NCBI RefSeq assembly: GCF_030152825.1 | Contig: NZ_JASLIP010000007.1 | Span: forward strand, 10,303 to 74,302 | Length of the DNA: 64,000 nucleotides | DNA from: Corynebacterium sp. | GTDB lineage: Bacteria > Actinomycetota > Actinomycetes > Mycobacteriales > Mycobacteriaceae | Reading direction: 5' to 3' | Shown here: piece by piece, positions 25,737 through 33,947 of the stretch | How the letters are laid out: each line of letters starts with the position of its first letter | Numbering within the stretch: the stretch's first letter is position 1 | Notes under the pieces: generated by a model | Seen by the model: only the letters and a program-made list of their open reading frames with translations | Database searches by the model: none | Told to the model about the DNA's origin: nothing | Position numbers and translations under genes: made by a program

Positions 25737-26714
25737 TTAGTCACTCTCTCCGCTATCGCCGAGCGCAGACGCGCCACCGACGATCTCTGTGATTTCCTGG
25801 GTAATCTGCGCCTGGCGAGCCTGGTTTGCGATACGAGACAGGTTCTCCACCAGCTCGCTCGCGTTGTCCGTCGCCGCACTCATAGCGGTACGACGCGCGG
25901 CCGACTCGGAGGCTGCTGCTTCGAGCAGCGCGGCGAAGATGCCGCGGGATACGTACTGCGGAAGCAGGTTCGCGAGAAGCGTGTCTGCGTCCGGTTCGAA
26001 ATCCACCTCAGGAGAGATTTCGTCTGAGGCGTCCGACACCATGTCGGATCCCAGCTCCATCTTCTCCTCTTCGACGACAGTCTTGATTGGCAATAGGCGG
26101 TGTGCCTTTGGCACCTGGGAAAGCATCGAGTGGAACTCGGTGTAAACCATGTGGACTTCGTCGAAGCCCGGCACCTGGTCGCCCTCGGCGTTGACGCCGT
26201 CGACGACGTCGACCGTGCCCTCCGAACCGGCGAGGAAGCCGCCGATCAGGTGGTTACGCAGGTTCGCGGTTTCGGCGTACACCGGGTCCTGAGAGTGCCC
26301 GGTCCACGCTCCACTGATGTTTTCGTTGCGGAAGTTGTAGTAGGTCACGCCCTTGTTGCCAAGGATGTACAGGACAACTTCCTTGCCCTCGTCCTCAAGC
26401 AGCTTGCGGAGCTCCGCAGTGGTCTTGAAGACGTTGTTGTTGTAGCCACCGCACATGCCACGGTCACTCGAAACCACGAGGATGGCTGCGCGCTTCGGAT
26501 CCTTCGGCTCCCGGATCATCTTGTGATCCAGGGAGCTGGCGGAAGCCAGACGCTCGATCACCTTGGTGATCTCGTGAGCGTAAGGCTGCGAAGCGTCGAC
26601 GCGAGCCTGAGCCTTCGTGATCCTCGAGGTGGCGATAAGCTCCTGGGCCTTGGTGATCTTCTTGGTCGAGTTCACGGACTTGATACGTGACCTGAGTTCG
26701 CGAAGATTAGCCAT
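25737..26714 (-). CDS. atpG: ATP synthase gamma subunit
   Basis: 325 residues; central rotor shaft. N-terminal NLRELRSRIKSVNSTKKITKAQELIA and C-terminal RTAMSAATDNASELVENL (each quoted in part) form the conserved coiled-coil ends. It is longer than the E. coli protein (287) because of an acidic insert near residues 195-240 (EEEKMELGSDMVSD and neighbours), typical of actinobacteria. GGGAGG ribosome site upstream of ATG 26714. Confidence 0.97.
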   Translation of the reverse strand: MANLRELRSRIKSVNSTKKITKAQELIATSRITKAQARVDASQPYAHEITKVIERLASASSLDHKMIREPKDPKRAAILVVSSDRGMCGGYNNNVFKTTAELRKLLEDEGKEVVLYILGNKGVTYYNFRNENISGAWTGHSQDPVYAETANLRNHLIGGFLAGSEGTVDVVDGVNAEGDQVPGFDEVHMVYTEFHSMLSQVPKAHRLLPIKTVVEEEKMELGSDMVSDASDEISPEVDFEPDADTLLANLLPQYVSRGIFAALLEAAASESAARRTAMSAATDNASELVENLSRIANQARQAQITQEITEIVGGASALGDSGESD

Positions 26715-26778
26715 GCGCTACCGCCTCCCTTCTTGTCCGTAGTTAGTCATGGTGCTTTGTCGATCCCTTTCCGCGGCC

Positions 26779-28416
26779 TTAAACGGTCTTGCGGGTAACG
26801 GTGATCTTGGACCGGTTATCTTCGTCCTGCTCCATGGCGCGAGCCTCCGGCTCCCGGATGATCGGGGTGCCGTCGGTGGTCTGGAAACCACGCTTGAACT
26901 CGCTGGTGGACTGCTTCAGCTGCGCCTGGGACTCCTCGGTGAACGGGGTGCCGCCAGCGATCTGGTCGAAGACGCCAGATGCGTTGGAGCGCAGGTGCTC
27001 AATCAGCTCAGCCTCGAAGCGACGGACGTCCTCGACTGGGACGTCGTCGAACTCGCCCTCGCCGGCCAGCCAGATGGAGATCATCTGGTGCTCGACGGAC
27101 TGCGGTGCGTGCTCGGTCTGCTTCAGCAGCTCGACGAGGCGCTCACCGCGCTCCAGCTGAGCCTTGGAAGCGTCGTCCAGGTCGGATGCGAAGGCAGAGA
27201 ATGCCTCCAGGTCGCGGTATGCGGCCAGGTCCAGACGCAGGTTACCGGACACCTTCTTCATGCCCTTGGTCTGTGCGTCACCACCGACACGAGAAACGGA
27301 CACACCAACGTTAATTGCCGGGCGGACGCCCTGGTTGAACAGGTCAGACTCAAGGAAGACCTGACCGTCGGTAATGGAAATAACGTTGGTCGGAATGAAG
27401 GCAGACACGTCGTTTGCCTTCGTCTCGATGATCGGCAGTGCGGTCAGGGAGCCGCCACCCAGCTCGTCGTTCAGCTTTGCGGCACGCTCGAGAAGACGGG
27501 AGTGCAGGTAGAACACGTCACCTGGGTATGCCTCGCGGCCCGGCGGGCGGCGCAGCAGCAGGGAAATCGCGCGGTAGGCCTCAGCCTGCTTGGTCAGGTC
27601 ATCGTAGATGACGAGGACGTGCTTGCCCTGGTACATCCAGTGCTGGCCCAGAGCTGCACCCGCGAACGGTGCGAGCCACTTGAAGCCTGCGGAGTCGGAT
27701 GCCGGTGCGGCAACGATGGTGGTGTAGTCCAGCGCGCCGTGCTCTTCCAGGGTCTGGCGAATCGACGCAATGGTCGAACCCTTCTGACCAATCGCAACGT
27801 AGATGCAGCGCACCTGCTTCGATGGGTCGCCGGACTCCCAGTTGTCACGCTGGTTGAGGATGGTGTCGATGCAGACGGAGGTCTTACCCGTCTTACGGTC
27901 ACCAATGATCAGCTGGCGCTGACCGCGGCCAATCGGCGTCATTGCGTCGATAGCCTTGATGCCGGTCTGCATCGGCTCGTTCACTGGCTGACGCATCAGG
28001 ACGGAAGGAGCCTGCAGCTCAAGTGCGCGCTCCTCCGTGTCGGTGATGTCGCCAAGGCCGTCGATCGGCTCACCCAGTGGGTTGATAACGCGGCCGAGGA
28101 AGTTCTCCCCGACCGGAATGGAAAGGACTTCTCCGGTCCGCTTTACCTCGTCGCCCTCTTTAAGGGTCTCGTAGTTACCCAGGACCACGACGCCGACAGA
28201 GTCGGTGTCCAGGTTCTGAGCGACGCCAATGACGCCGCCTGGGAACTCGAGCAGCTCGTTAGCCATCACCGATGGCATGCCGCTCACGTTGGCAATGCCG
28301 TCGGCTGCCGTCGTGACCACGCCGACCTCCTCGCGGGAGGCCTCCGGGGAGTAGCTCGAGGTGTAGTTCGCAATCGCGCTACGGATCTCATCGGAGGAGA
28401 TCGTCAGCTCCGCCAT
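26779..28416 (-). CDS. atpA: ATP synthase alpha subunit
   Basis: 545 residues; non-catalytic nucleotide-binding subunit of F1. Walker A is IIGDRKTGKTSVCIDTI near residue 170, Walker B HVLVIYDDLTKQAEAYR near 265, and the arginine-finger region PPGREAYPGDVFYLHSRLLE follows. The C-terminus has about 35 extra residues (EPEARAMEQDEDNRSK), as in mycobacterial alpha subunits where this tail suppresses ATP hydrolysis. The ATG at 28416 has AGGA 6-8 nt upstream; the in-frame ATG at 28449 is rejected. Confidence 0.98.
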   Translation of the reverse strand: MAELTISSDEIRSAIANYTSSYSPEASREEVGVVTTAADGIANVSGMPSVMANELLEFPGGVIGVAQNLDTDSVGVVVLGNYETLKEGDEVKRTGEVLSIPVGENFLGRVINPLGEPIDGLGDITDTEERALELQAPSVLMRQPVNEPMQTGIKAIDAMTPIGRGQRQLIIGDRKTGKTSVCIDTILNQRDNWESGDPSKQVRCIYVAIGQKGSTIASIRQTLEEHGALDYTTIVAAPASDSAGFKWLAPFAGAALGQHWMYQGKHVLVIYDDLTKQAEAYRAISLLLRRPPGREAYPGDVFYLHSRLLERAAKLNDELGGGSLTALPIIETKANDVSAFIPTNVISITDGQVFLESDLFNQGVRPAINVGVSVSRVGGDAQTKGMKKVSGNLRLDLAAYRDLEAFSAFASDLDDASKAQLERGERLVELLKQTEHAPQSVEHQMISIWLAGEGEFDDVPVEDVRRFEAELIEHLRSNASGVFDQIAGGTPFTEESQAQLKQSTSEFKRGFQTTDGTPIIREPEARAMEQDEDNRSKITVTRKTV

Positions 28417-28473
28417 GTTTTTCCTGCTCTCGGTTTCGTGTTCCAGCAATTCGTGTTCTCGCTTGGTCGGTCG

Positions 28474-29292
28474 TTATGCGAGAGAACGACGCATACGCTC
28501 CAGCTTGCCAGCTGTGCTTCCGTCGATCACTTCGTCGCCGACCCGGACTACGGCACCGCCGAGGAGGCTGGAGTCAACCTCAGTGTGAACCGCAATCTTG
28601 CGACCATAAATCTTGTGCAACTTCTCGGAGAGGCTTGCCTTCTGCTCCTCGGACAGCGGGCCGGCGCTGGTAACGCGCGCGACCTCGAAGCCGTTGAGGG
28701 AAGCTGCCTCCTGGCACAGGTCATCCAGCAGGTCGACCGGCGCCTTGCGGGCGCGACCGACTGCCTGCAGGGCCAGAGCTTCAGTCACCGAGGAGACCTT
28801 GCCGTAGATAACCTTCGCGAGAAGGTCGCGACGGTCGTCCACAGCTGCTGCTCGATCGGAGAGCAGAAGCTCGAGCTCGGACTCGCGCTCGAGGATGCGG
28901 GCGAGGGAGAACAGCTCCCCCTCGACGCGCTCGAGCTGGCCCTGGGCCTCAGCCGAACGAAGCAGTGCTCGGCGGCCGAGACGCTCCAGGCCGGTCCGGA
29001 AGTCCTGCGAGTTTGACCAGTTTTGGGATACCGCAGCGGACACGATCTCTTCAGTAGAGGCCGTGACCTTGCCGGACAGCAGGGTCTTGACGAGTTCGAC
29101 ACGCTGTTCCGGGGTTGCAGCGGCGTCGACCATTGCGACGCGCAGGCTGCGCTCCTGATCCAGGACGTCGACGACATCGAAAAGCTCGGTGCCGGTCGTT
29201 GCTCCGTTGCCTACTGCGTTATCAGACTCCTTCAGACCCTGGTCCAAGGTCTTGATGAGTCGCTCAAATGCCTCGCGGCTCGCTGCGTGCAT
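28474..29292 (-). CDS. atpH: ATP synthase delta subunit
   Basis: About 272 residues; peripheral-stalk subunit (OSCP). MHAASREAFERL opens the protein, and the C-terminal domain shows VTSAGPLSEEQKASLSEKL followed by LLGGAVVRVGDEVIDGS, the usual delta signature. At 272 residues it is longer than E. coli delta (177), matching corynebacterial homologues. A GTG at 29301 overlaps the atpF stop (GTGA) and would add three residues; ATG 29292 fits the family start better. Confidence 0.95.
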   Translation of the reverse strand: MHAASREAFERLIKTLDQGLKESDNAVGNGATTGTELFDVVDVLDQERSLRVAMVDAAATPEQRVELVKTLLSGKVTASTEEIVSAAVSQNWSNSQDFRTGLERLGRRALLRSAEAQGQLERVEGELFSLARILERESELELLLSDRAAAVDDRRDLLAKVIYGKVSSVTEALALQAVGRARKAPVDLLDDLCQEAASLNGFEVARVTSAGPLSEEQKASLSEKLHKIYGRKIAVHTEVDSSLLGGAVVRVGDEVIDGSTAGKLERMRRSLA

Positions 29293-29297
29293 ACCGA

Positions 29298-29858
29298 TCA
29301 CTTCCCAGCGGTGCCGACGTTGTCCAGCCCGGCGAGGAAGTTGTCGATGGTGCCCGAACGCTTGACGTCATCGTTCAGCTGCTCGCCCAGCAGGCGCTCA
29401 GCCAGGTTGATGGAGTTCTCCCCCATCTCCTTGCGAAGGTCAGCAACCACGGAAGCGCGGTTGGCCTCCAGCTGCTTGTTACCAGCCTCAACGATGCGGT
29501 TGGACTCCTCGGTTGCCTGCGTCTTCATGTCAGCGATGATCTTCTGCCCCTGGGAGCGAGCATCATCACGGATCTGAGCCGCTTCGGTGCGTGCCTCTGC
29601 GAGCTGCTTGTTGTACTTCTCGAGGGCTTCCTGAGCCTCGGCCTTGGCGGCCTCTGCACGCTGAATGCCACCCTCGATTTTGTCCTCACGCTGAGTCAGC
29701 ACTTCCTGGAACTTCGGAAGGACAACCTTCGCGAAGACAAACAGGATGACGGCAAACGGGATAATGGACCAGACGATGTCATAAAGCGGTGGAATGAGCG
29801 GGTTAATCGGCTCTTCCAACGGCAGCGTCTCAGCTGCCAAGAAAAAGGTGTTCGTCAT
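29298..29858 (-). CDS. atpF: ATP synthase b subunit
   Basis: 186 residues; peripheral stalk. One membrane segment (IPFAVILFVFAKVVLPKF, about 33-50) is followed by a long charged coiled coil (REDKIEGGIQRAEAAKAEAQ onward). The N-terminus before the helix is unusually long (about 27 residues), as in other actinobacteria. GGAG precedes ATG 29858. Separated from atpE by 147 bases with a hairpin. Confidence 0.96.
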   Translation of the reverse strand: MTNTFFLAAETLPLEEPINPLIPPLYDIVWSIIPFAVILFVFAKVVLPKFQEVLTQREDKIEGGIQRAEAAKAEAQEALEKYNKQLAEARTEAAQIRDDARSQGQKIIADMKTQATEESNRIVEAGNKQLEANRASVVADLRKEMGENSINLAERLLGEQLNDDVKRSGTIDNFLAGLDNVGTAGK

Positions 29859-29941
29859 AGTCTCCAGCTTTCGCTTTAGTGCGTTGTTCTTGAAAGTCCT
29901 AAGTTTTTAAAACTTTTTCTCACGATCGGTGCCGGTTCGTT

Positions 29942-29962
29942 GGCTCCTCACGGGGAGGAGCC
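29942..29962 (-). other. Hairpin between atpE and atpF
   Basis: GGCTCCTC (29942-29949) pairs with GAGGAGCC (29955-29962) around a 5-nt loop. It lies in the only sizeable gap inside the atp operon, just after atpE. It may cap and protect the atpE message, or partially terminate, so raising c-subunit yield. Confidence 0.5.
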
Positions 29963-30005
29963 TGAGAGCCCGTGTAATCCCCGACCGCTTCTTGAGCGGA
30001 CTGAC

Positions 30006-30248
30006 TTAGAACAGGAAGCCGGCGACGAAACCAATCAGGGCCAGGGCCTCAGCGAACGCGATACCCAGGAACATGGTGGTGCGCAGCTGGCCAGCCATCT
30101 CCGGCTGACGTGCCATAGCCTCAGCGGTCTTACCTGCAACGTTACCCACACCGATTGCGGAACCGATTGCTGCGAGGCCGTAGCCGATGGTGCCGAAGCC
30201 CTCGAACTTGGTGACAGTGTCCTGAGCCAGGAAGAGGATGTCGTTCAT
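30006..30248 (-). CDS. atpE: ATP synthase c subunit
   Basis: 80 residues, two membrane helices joined by a polar loop (ARQPEMAGQLR). The proton-carrying carboxylate is the glutamate in LGIAFAEALALIGF, near residue 65. The glycine-rich first helix is GYGLAAIGSAIGVGNVAGKT. It forms the rotor ring of Fo. Separated from atpB by 100 bases and from atpF by 147. Confidence 0.97.
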   Translation of the reverse strand: MNDILFLAQDTVTKFEGFGTIGYGLAAIGSAIGVGNVAGKTAEAMARQPEMAGQLRTTMFLGIAFAEALALIGFVAGFLF

Positions 30249-30348
30249 TTGGTTTCCATTACCTTTCTGGTGACCGATCTTTCCGCTTGTTGCGGGTGGT
30301 TTGTGACGATCGGTTCAGTTGTTCAGATTTCAGAGTTACTAACCGGGG

Positions 30349-31149
30349 TTAGTGTGCGTCCGCGTGCAAGCTCAGCTCGATGTACACAGCCGTCAGCAGG
30401 GCGAAGATGTACGCCTGCAGGAAGACGATCATGAGCTCGAAGAGCGAGAATGCGATCGCGAAGACCATCGTGCCGCCAGCCACCAACGACCAGCCGTTCA
30501 GCTGCCAGAAGAAGAAGTTCGTGGCGCTGAAAAGCATGACGAGGATGATGTGACCGGCCAGCATGTTGGCCATAAGACGAATGGTCAGGGTTACCGGACG
30601 GAGGATAAAGGTCGAGAAGAATTCGATCGGTACAACAATGAAGTGGATGAAGGTCGGCAGGCCAGGAATGACCAGCGAGGACTTCATGTACTTACCGAAC
30701 CCGTAACGCTTCACACCCGCGTAGATAAACACCACATATGCCACAAGCGCCAGTACCAGCGGGAGGCCGACACGGGCGCTTGGGGAGATGTTCAGGAACG
30801 GGATGAGGGTCGGCAGGTTCGCAGCCACGACAGTGAAGAAGATTGCCGCAATCACCGGCAGGAACCGGCGACCTTCCTTCTTGCCTAGAATTTCCTCCGC
30901 GATGTGGATCCGCACGAAGTCCAGAGCGATTTCGCCAACGTTCTGGATGCCGCGGGGAACCAGCTTCGGCTTGCGCATAGCGATCAGGAAGAAGATCACC
31001 ACGATGGCGATCATCAGGATACGCACGAGCATGAGACGGTCGAGGGCGAAGATATCGCCCGCGAAACCGGTCAGCCACAGCTGATTTGGATCCACCTGCC
31101 CCGGGAAGAATTCGTGCTCCAATGAAGGGGGATGAAACTCACCCTTCAT
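30349..31149 (-). CDS. atpB: ATP synthase a subunit
   Basis: About 266 residues, five to six membrane helices. The proton-channel arginine is in LTIRLMANMLAGHIILVML near residue 185 and the C-terminal QAYIFALLTAVYIELSLH is diagnostic. The start at ATG 31149 (MKGEFHPPSLEHEF) fits the family; the open frame extends further upstream to 31428 but that part is low in family resemblance and includes the hairpin. No clear ribosome site precedes 31149. Confidence 0.94.
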   Translation of the reverse strand: MKGEFHPPSLEHEFFPGQVDPNQLWLTGFAGDIFALDRLMLVRILMIAIVVIFFLIAMRKPKLVPRGIQNVGEIALDFVRIHIAEEILGKKEGRRFLPVIAAIFFTVVAANLPTLIPFLNISPSARVGLPLVLALVAYVVFIYAGVKRYGFGKYMKSSLVIPGLPTFIHFIVVPIEFFSTFILRPVTLTIRLMANMLAGHIILVMLFSATNFFFWQLNGWSLVAGGTMVFAIAFSLFELMIVFLQAYIFALLTAVYIELSLHADAH

Positions 31150-31496
31150 TGCCAAGGTTGTTACACTCAGCGTTCTCTCCCGTGATTGGGCCGCGTGAAC
31201 TTTTAGAAAAGTTAGGCGGTGCGATGGAGGTCTATTTCTTGGTATTACCTCTCCCCCAGGACTCCGTCGCACGTCCATGAGGGTGGGTCGGTGCCGAATT
31301 ACGCTGCCTTGGTGGCAAAACGCCCAGCAGCCCAGTTGGCCCGCTACGACTCTACCAGGAAACCCCCAAGAAACCATAAGCGAAACCCCACAGGATGTGA
31401 TCACATTCACCTGCGGGGTTTCGCTCATTCCCTCTACGCCGGATCGCTGGCCCGAACAGCCCTCTTGCGCTGCTTGCCGCCGGCTCGATACGTGGC
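31150..31496. other. atp operon promoter region
   Basis: 347 bases between the AtpI-like gene and atpB. It contains the long hairpin at 31380-31424 and then about 230 bases with no gene. The atp operon promoter should be here, but several TA-rich candidates (for example TAATAC around 31243-31248) compete and I cannot choose. Confidence 0.5.
31380..31424 (-). terminator. Long hairpin between AtpI-like gene and atpB
   Basis: A 15-bp stem (31380-31394 with 31410-31424) with one mismatched or wobble position. The loop contains a perfect 12-bp palindrome ATGTGATCACAT (31395-31406). On the minus strand it is followed by a T-containing stretch (TTATGGTTTCTT). It probably terminates the wecA-atpI transcript before the atp promoter. 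Confidence 0.65.
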
Positions 31497-32009
31497 CTAT
31501 TTCTCGGGGATATACATCAGCTTCGTGCGCGTAATTGCCATGATTTCCGAGCCGAGCATCGCCACGAGCACCAGGATGATAGTGACCCCCAGTGCCGTAT
31601 TGTCATAGAAGGTCTTGTCCTTGATGACGATCAGCACAACCAGCAGCAGCGCCGCCTTGAGGAGCCAGGATCCCAGCACAGCCCCCAGGGTGGCCTGCGG
31701 GGAGGAGTTGGCAGTCACCAGCACCACGCCGATCGTCATCAACAGGAAGCCGCCACCAATCGCCGCACCGATGAGCGCGCCATAGATCCCCGGAAGGTCG
31801 CGCGTCGCGCCCCACAGGGCCAGCGAGAACACCGTCACCGCAGCCAGAGCGATGAGACCACCCCGGGCGGCACGGATCAGCGGACGGCGGGAATCACCGA
31901 CGTCCGGGTCGTCCTCAACGGGAGGCAGCGGGGACTGCGCAGCTTGAGGGTCGGACACCTCGGGCTGGTCTGGCTGGCGGTCATTGTGACCTGCAAAATC
32001 TTCACTCAC
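31497..32009 (-). CDS. AtpI-like small membrane protein
   Basis: 170 residues: about 45 polar residues, then four hydrophobic segments (GLIALAAVTVFSLALWG; GIYGALIGAAIGGGFLL; LGSWLLKAALLLVVLIV; ALGVTIILVLVAMLGSEIM). Its place directly upstream of atpB and its topology match AtpI proteins, which assist c-ring assembly or ion supply; similarity in sequence is weak. The GTG at 32009 overlaps the wecA stop by 8 bases, and TAGAGT lies 8 nt upstream of it. Confidence 0.75.
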   Translation of the reverse strand: MSEDFAGHNDRQPDQPEVSDPQAAQSPLPPVEDDPDVGDSRRPLIRAARGGLIALAAVTVFSLALWGATRDLPGIYGALIGAAIGGGFLLMTIGVVLVTANSSPQATLGAVLGSWLLKAALLLVVLIVIKDKTFYDNTALGVTIILVLVAMLGSEIMAITRTKLMYIPEK

Positions 32010-33183
32010 GTCGGATTACTCTATCTTCCGCTTCCCCAGATTTCCACAACGGAATCGCCGTGCTCGCCACGGCCACGAGCAGGAGCACCCCGACCAGGAT
32101 CGCGGTCAAGTTCGTCGGCAAGACCGTGGAACCCACCGCGCTGAACGCGGCCACCCCGACCCAGGTATAAAGCACCAGCACCACCTGCTTTTGAGTGTGC
32201 CCCAGGCGCAGCAGGCGGTGGTGCAGGTGCTTCTTATCCGGCGCAAACGGGCTCTTGCCAGCCGCCACGCGGCGCACGACAGCGAGCACGAGGTCCAACA
32301 GCGGGATGAACAGCGCAGCCAGCACCACGATCACGGGAGACAGCAGCGCGAACATGTCCGCCACACCATAGAGGGAAAGGTTGATGCGCCCGGAGGCCGA
32401 CACGCAGGCGGCTGAGAGCAGCATGCCGATGAGCATCGAGCCGGAATCCCCCATGAAGATTCGCGCAGGCGAGAAATTATGCGGCAAAAAGCCCATGCAC
32501 ACCCCGGCCAGCACGGCGGAGATGATCGCCGGCGGATACGCGGACACCGCTCCACCCTGGTCGTGCAGGATCGTCAGCGAGTAGATCAGCACGGTGCCCG
32601 CCGCTATCAGCCCCAGACCGGCAGCCAGCCCGTCCAGGCCGTCGACGAAGTTCATCGCGTTGATGATCGTGACCGTGAGCAAAACGGTCAAGATCGTGGA
32701 CTGGACCTGGTCCAGGATGAGGGTGGTCCCCTCCCCGCCCGGCCAATAGATCAGATACCAGCTCAACCCCAGCAGGCTCATGAGCGTCGCCCCCACGACC
32801 TGACCGCCGAGCTTGACCCACCAGGCGATGTCCTGCAGGTCGTCGAGAATACCGACGATGACAATCACGAAGGCTGAGGCCAGCACCGCCGTCATATCCG
32901 GTGTGACCGGCGGGAATCCGCGATTCAAGGCAGGCAGCTGAGCTGCTGCGACGATCGCGACAACCACACCGGTAAACATCCCCACCCCGCCCAAGCGAGG
33001 CGTGGGAACCGTGTGCACGTCGCGCTCCCGGGGCATGGCCATGGTGCCGTAGCGGACCATGAGGTAGCGCACACCGCCAGTGGTTAGGAAGGTCACGGTA
33101 CAGCCGACCAGCAACACGAGCGCCAGCTCGCGTAGCGGCACGCCGGCGCCCGCCACCGGCGTGAATCCCTGAGCCAAAAGCAT
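32002..33183 (-). CDS. wecA: Polyprenyl-phosphate GlcNAc-1-phosphate transferase (WecA family)
   Basis: 393 residues with about 11 membrane segments. MraY/WecA motifs are complete: TPRLGG near residue 60, VGILDDLQD near 110, NFVDGLDGLAAG near 180, IFMGDSGSM near 242 and the C-terminal HLHHRLLRLGHT. In corynebacteria and mycobacteria this enzyme starts the linker that joins arabinogalactan to peptidoglycan. It follows sua5 after 15 bases. Confidence 0.92.
   Translation of the reverse strand: MLLAQGFTPVAGAGVPLRELALVLLVGCTVTFLTTGGVRYLMVRYGTMAMPRERDVHTVPTPRLGGVGMFTGVVVAIVAAAQLPALNRGFPPVTPDMTAVLASAFVIVIVGILDDLQDIAWWVKLGGQVVGATLMSLLGLSWYLIYWPGGEGTTLILDQVQSTILTVLLTVTIINAMNFVDGLDGLAAGLGLIAAGTVLIYSLTILHDQGGAVSAYPPAIISAVLAGVCMGFLPHNFSPARIFMGDSGSMLIGMLLSAACVSASGRINLSLYGVADMFALLSPVIVVLAALFIPLLDLVLAVVRRVAAGKSPFAPDKKHLHHRLLRLGHTQKQVVLVLYTWVGVAAFSAVGSTVLPTNLTAILVGVLLLVAVASTAIPLWKSGEAEDRVIRRE
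32018..32023 (-). promoter_or_regulatory. -10 hexamer TAGAGT within wecA, upstream of AtpI-like gene
   Basis: TAGAGT, AATCCGAC (8 nt), then GTG at 32009. It lies inside the end of wecA, so it may give the AtpI-like gene its own leaderless transcript. Confidence 0.4.
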
Positions 33184-33198
33184 CCCGTCAGCCCACCT

Positions 33199-33858
33199 TT
33201 AGGACTTCGAACGCAGCTCGCTGGCTGGCATCTGAAGCACCTCGCCGATCTGCTCGGCGCTGATCGCGCCCTCGCGCAGGATGCGTGGGCGGTGCCCAGC
33301 CAGGTCAACGATCGTGGAGGGTTCCCCTATGGTCGCCTCCCCGCCGTCTAGGTACACCGCCACGGAGTCGCCGAGCTGCTCCTCAGCCATGGCCACGGTG
33401 GTCGCCGGCGGCTGGCCGGAAACGTTCGCGCTGGACACGGCCATCGGGCCGGTGCGCTGCAGCAGGTCGATGGCGATCGGGTGGTTCGGCATGCGCAGCA
33501 TCACGGTGCCGCGGGTGTCCCCCAGGTTCCACGGCAGGCTCGGAGCCTGCGGCACGACCAGGGAAAGCCCACCGGGCCAAAAGGCCTCGACGAGTCGGCG
33601 CAGGTGCGCGCTGAACTCCGCGACCAGCCCCTCGACGGTGTCCCAAGATCCAATCAGCACCGGCACGGGCATATCCGGGCCGCGGTGCTTGGCCTGCAGC
33701 AGAGCCTCGACGGCGGCATTATCGAAGGCATCGCAGCCGATGCCATAAAGGGTGTCCGTCGGCATGACGATCAACCGACCGCCCTTCACCGCGTTCTCTG
33801 CTGTGACGATGGCGCCCTCCCGGTCTCCGGGGTTTGTCGCGTCTACTCGCTGGGCCAT
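33199..33858 (-). CDS. L-threonylcarbamoyladenylate synthase (Sua5/YrdC family)
   Basis: 219 residues; makes threonylcarbamoyl-AMP for the t6A37 modification of ANN-decoding tRNAs. GGRLIVMPTDTLYGIGCDA near residue 25 and AKHRGPDMPVPVLI near 58 bind threonine and ATP; SSANVSGQPPATT near 145 is the YrdC signature. The C-terminal 40 residues form a short extension rather than a full Sua5 domain. GAAGGAAG precedes ATG 33858. It follows prmC after an 89-base gap. Confidence 0.92.
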   Translation of the reverse strand: MAQRVDATNPGDREGAIVTAENAVKGGRLIVMPTDTLYGIGCDAFDNAAVEALLQAKHRGPDMPVPVLIGSWDTVEGLVAEFSAHLRRLVEAFWPGGLSLVVPQAPSLPWNLGDTRGTVMLRMPNHPIAIDLLQRTGPMAVSSANVSGQPPATTVAMAEEQLGDSVAVYLDGGEATIGEPSTIVDLAGHRPRILREGAISAEQIGEVLQMPASELRSKS

Positions 33859-33947
33859 GAGCTTCCTTCTCCCTTACTTGGGAATTGTGCGCTGTTTTCT
33901 TCTTCTAGAGTGTAGTGCCCCAACCGGTGCTGCCCGCGCGGTGGCTG

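Noticed and set aside
26749..29016. A 755-codon plus-strand open frame
   Set aside because: Mirror of atpA and atpH on the other strand; such long antisense frames arise from GC-rich codon use. No family motif.
31395..31406. ATGTGATCACAT as a GlxR/CRP site
   Set aside because: Consensus needs TGTGA-N6-TCACA; here the half-sites abut with no spacer and sit inside a hairpin loop.
31150..31428. N-terminal extension of atpB by 93 codons
   Set aside because: It overlaps the terminator-like hairpin and promoter region and bears no resemblance to a subunits.
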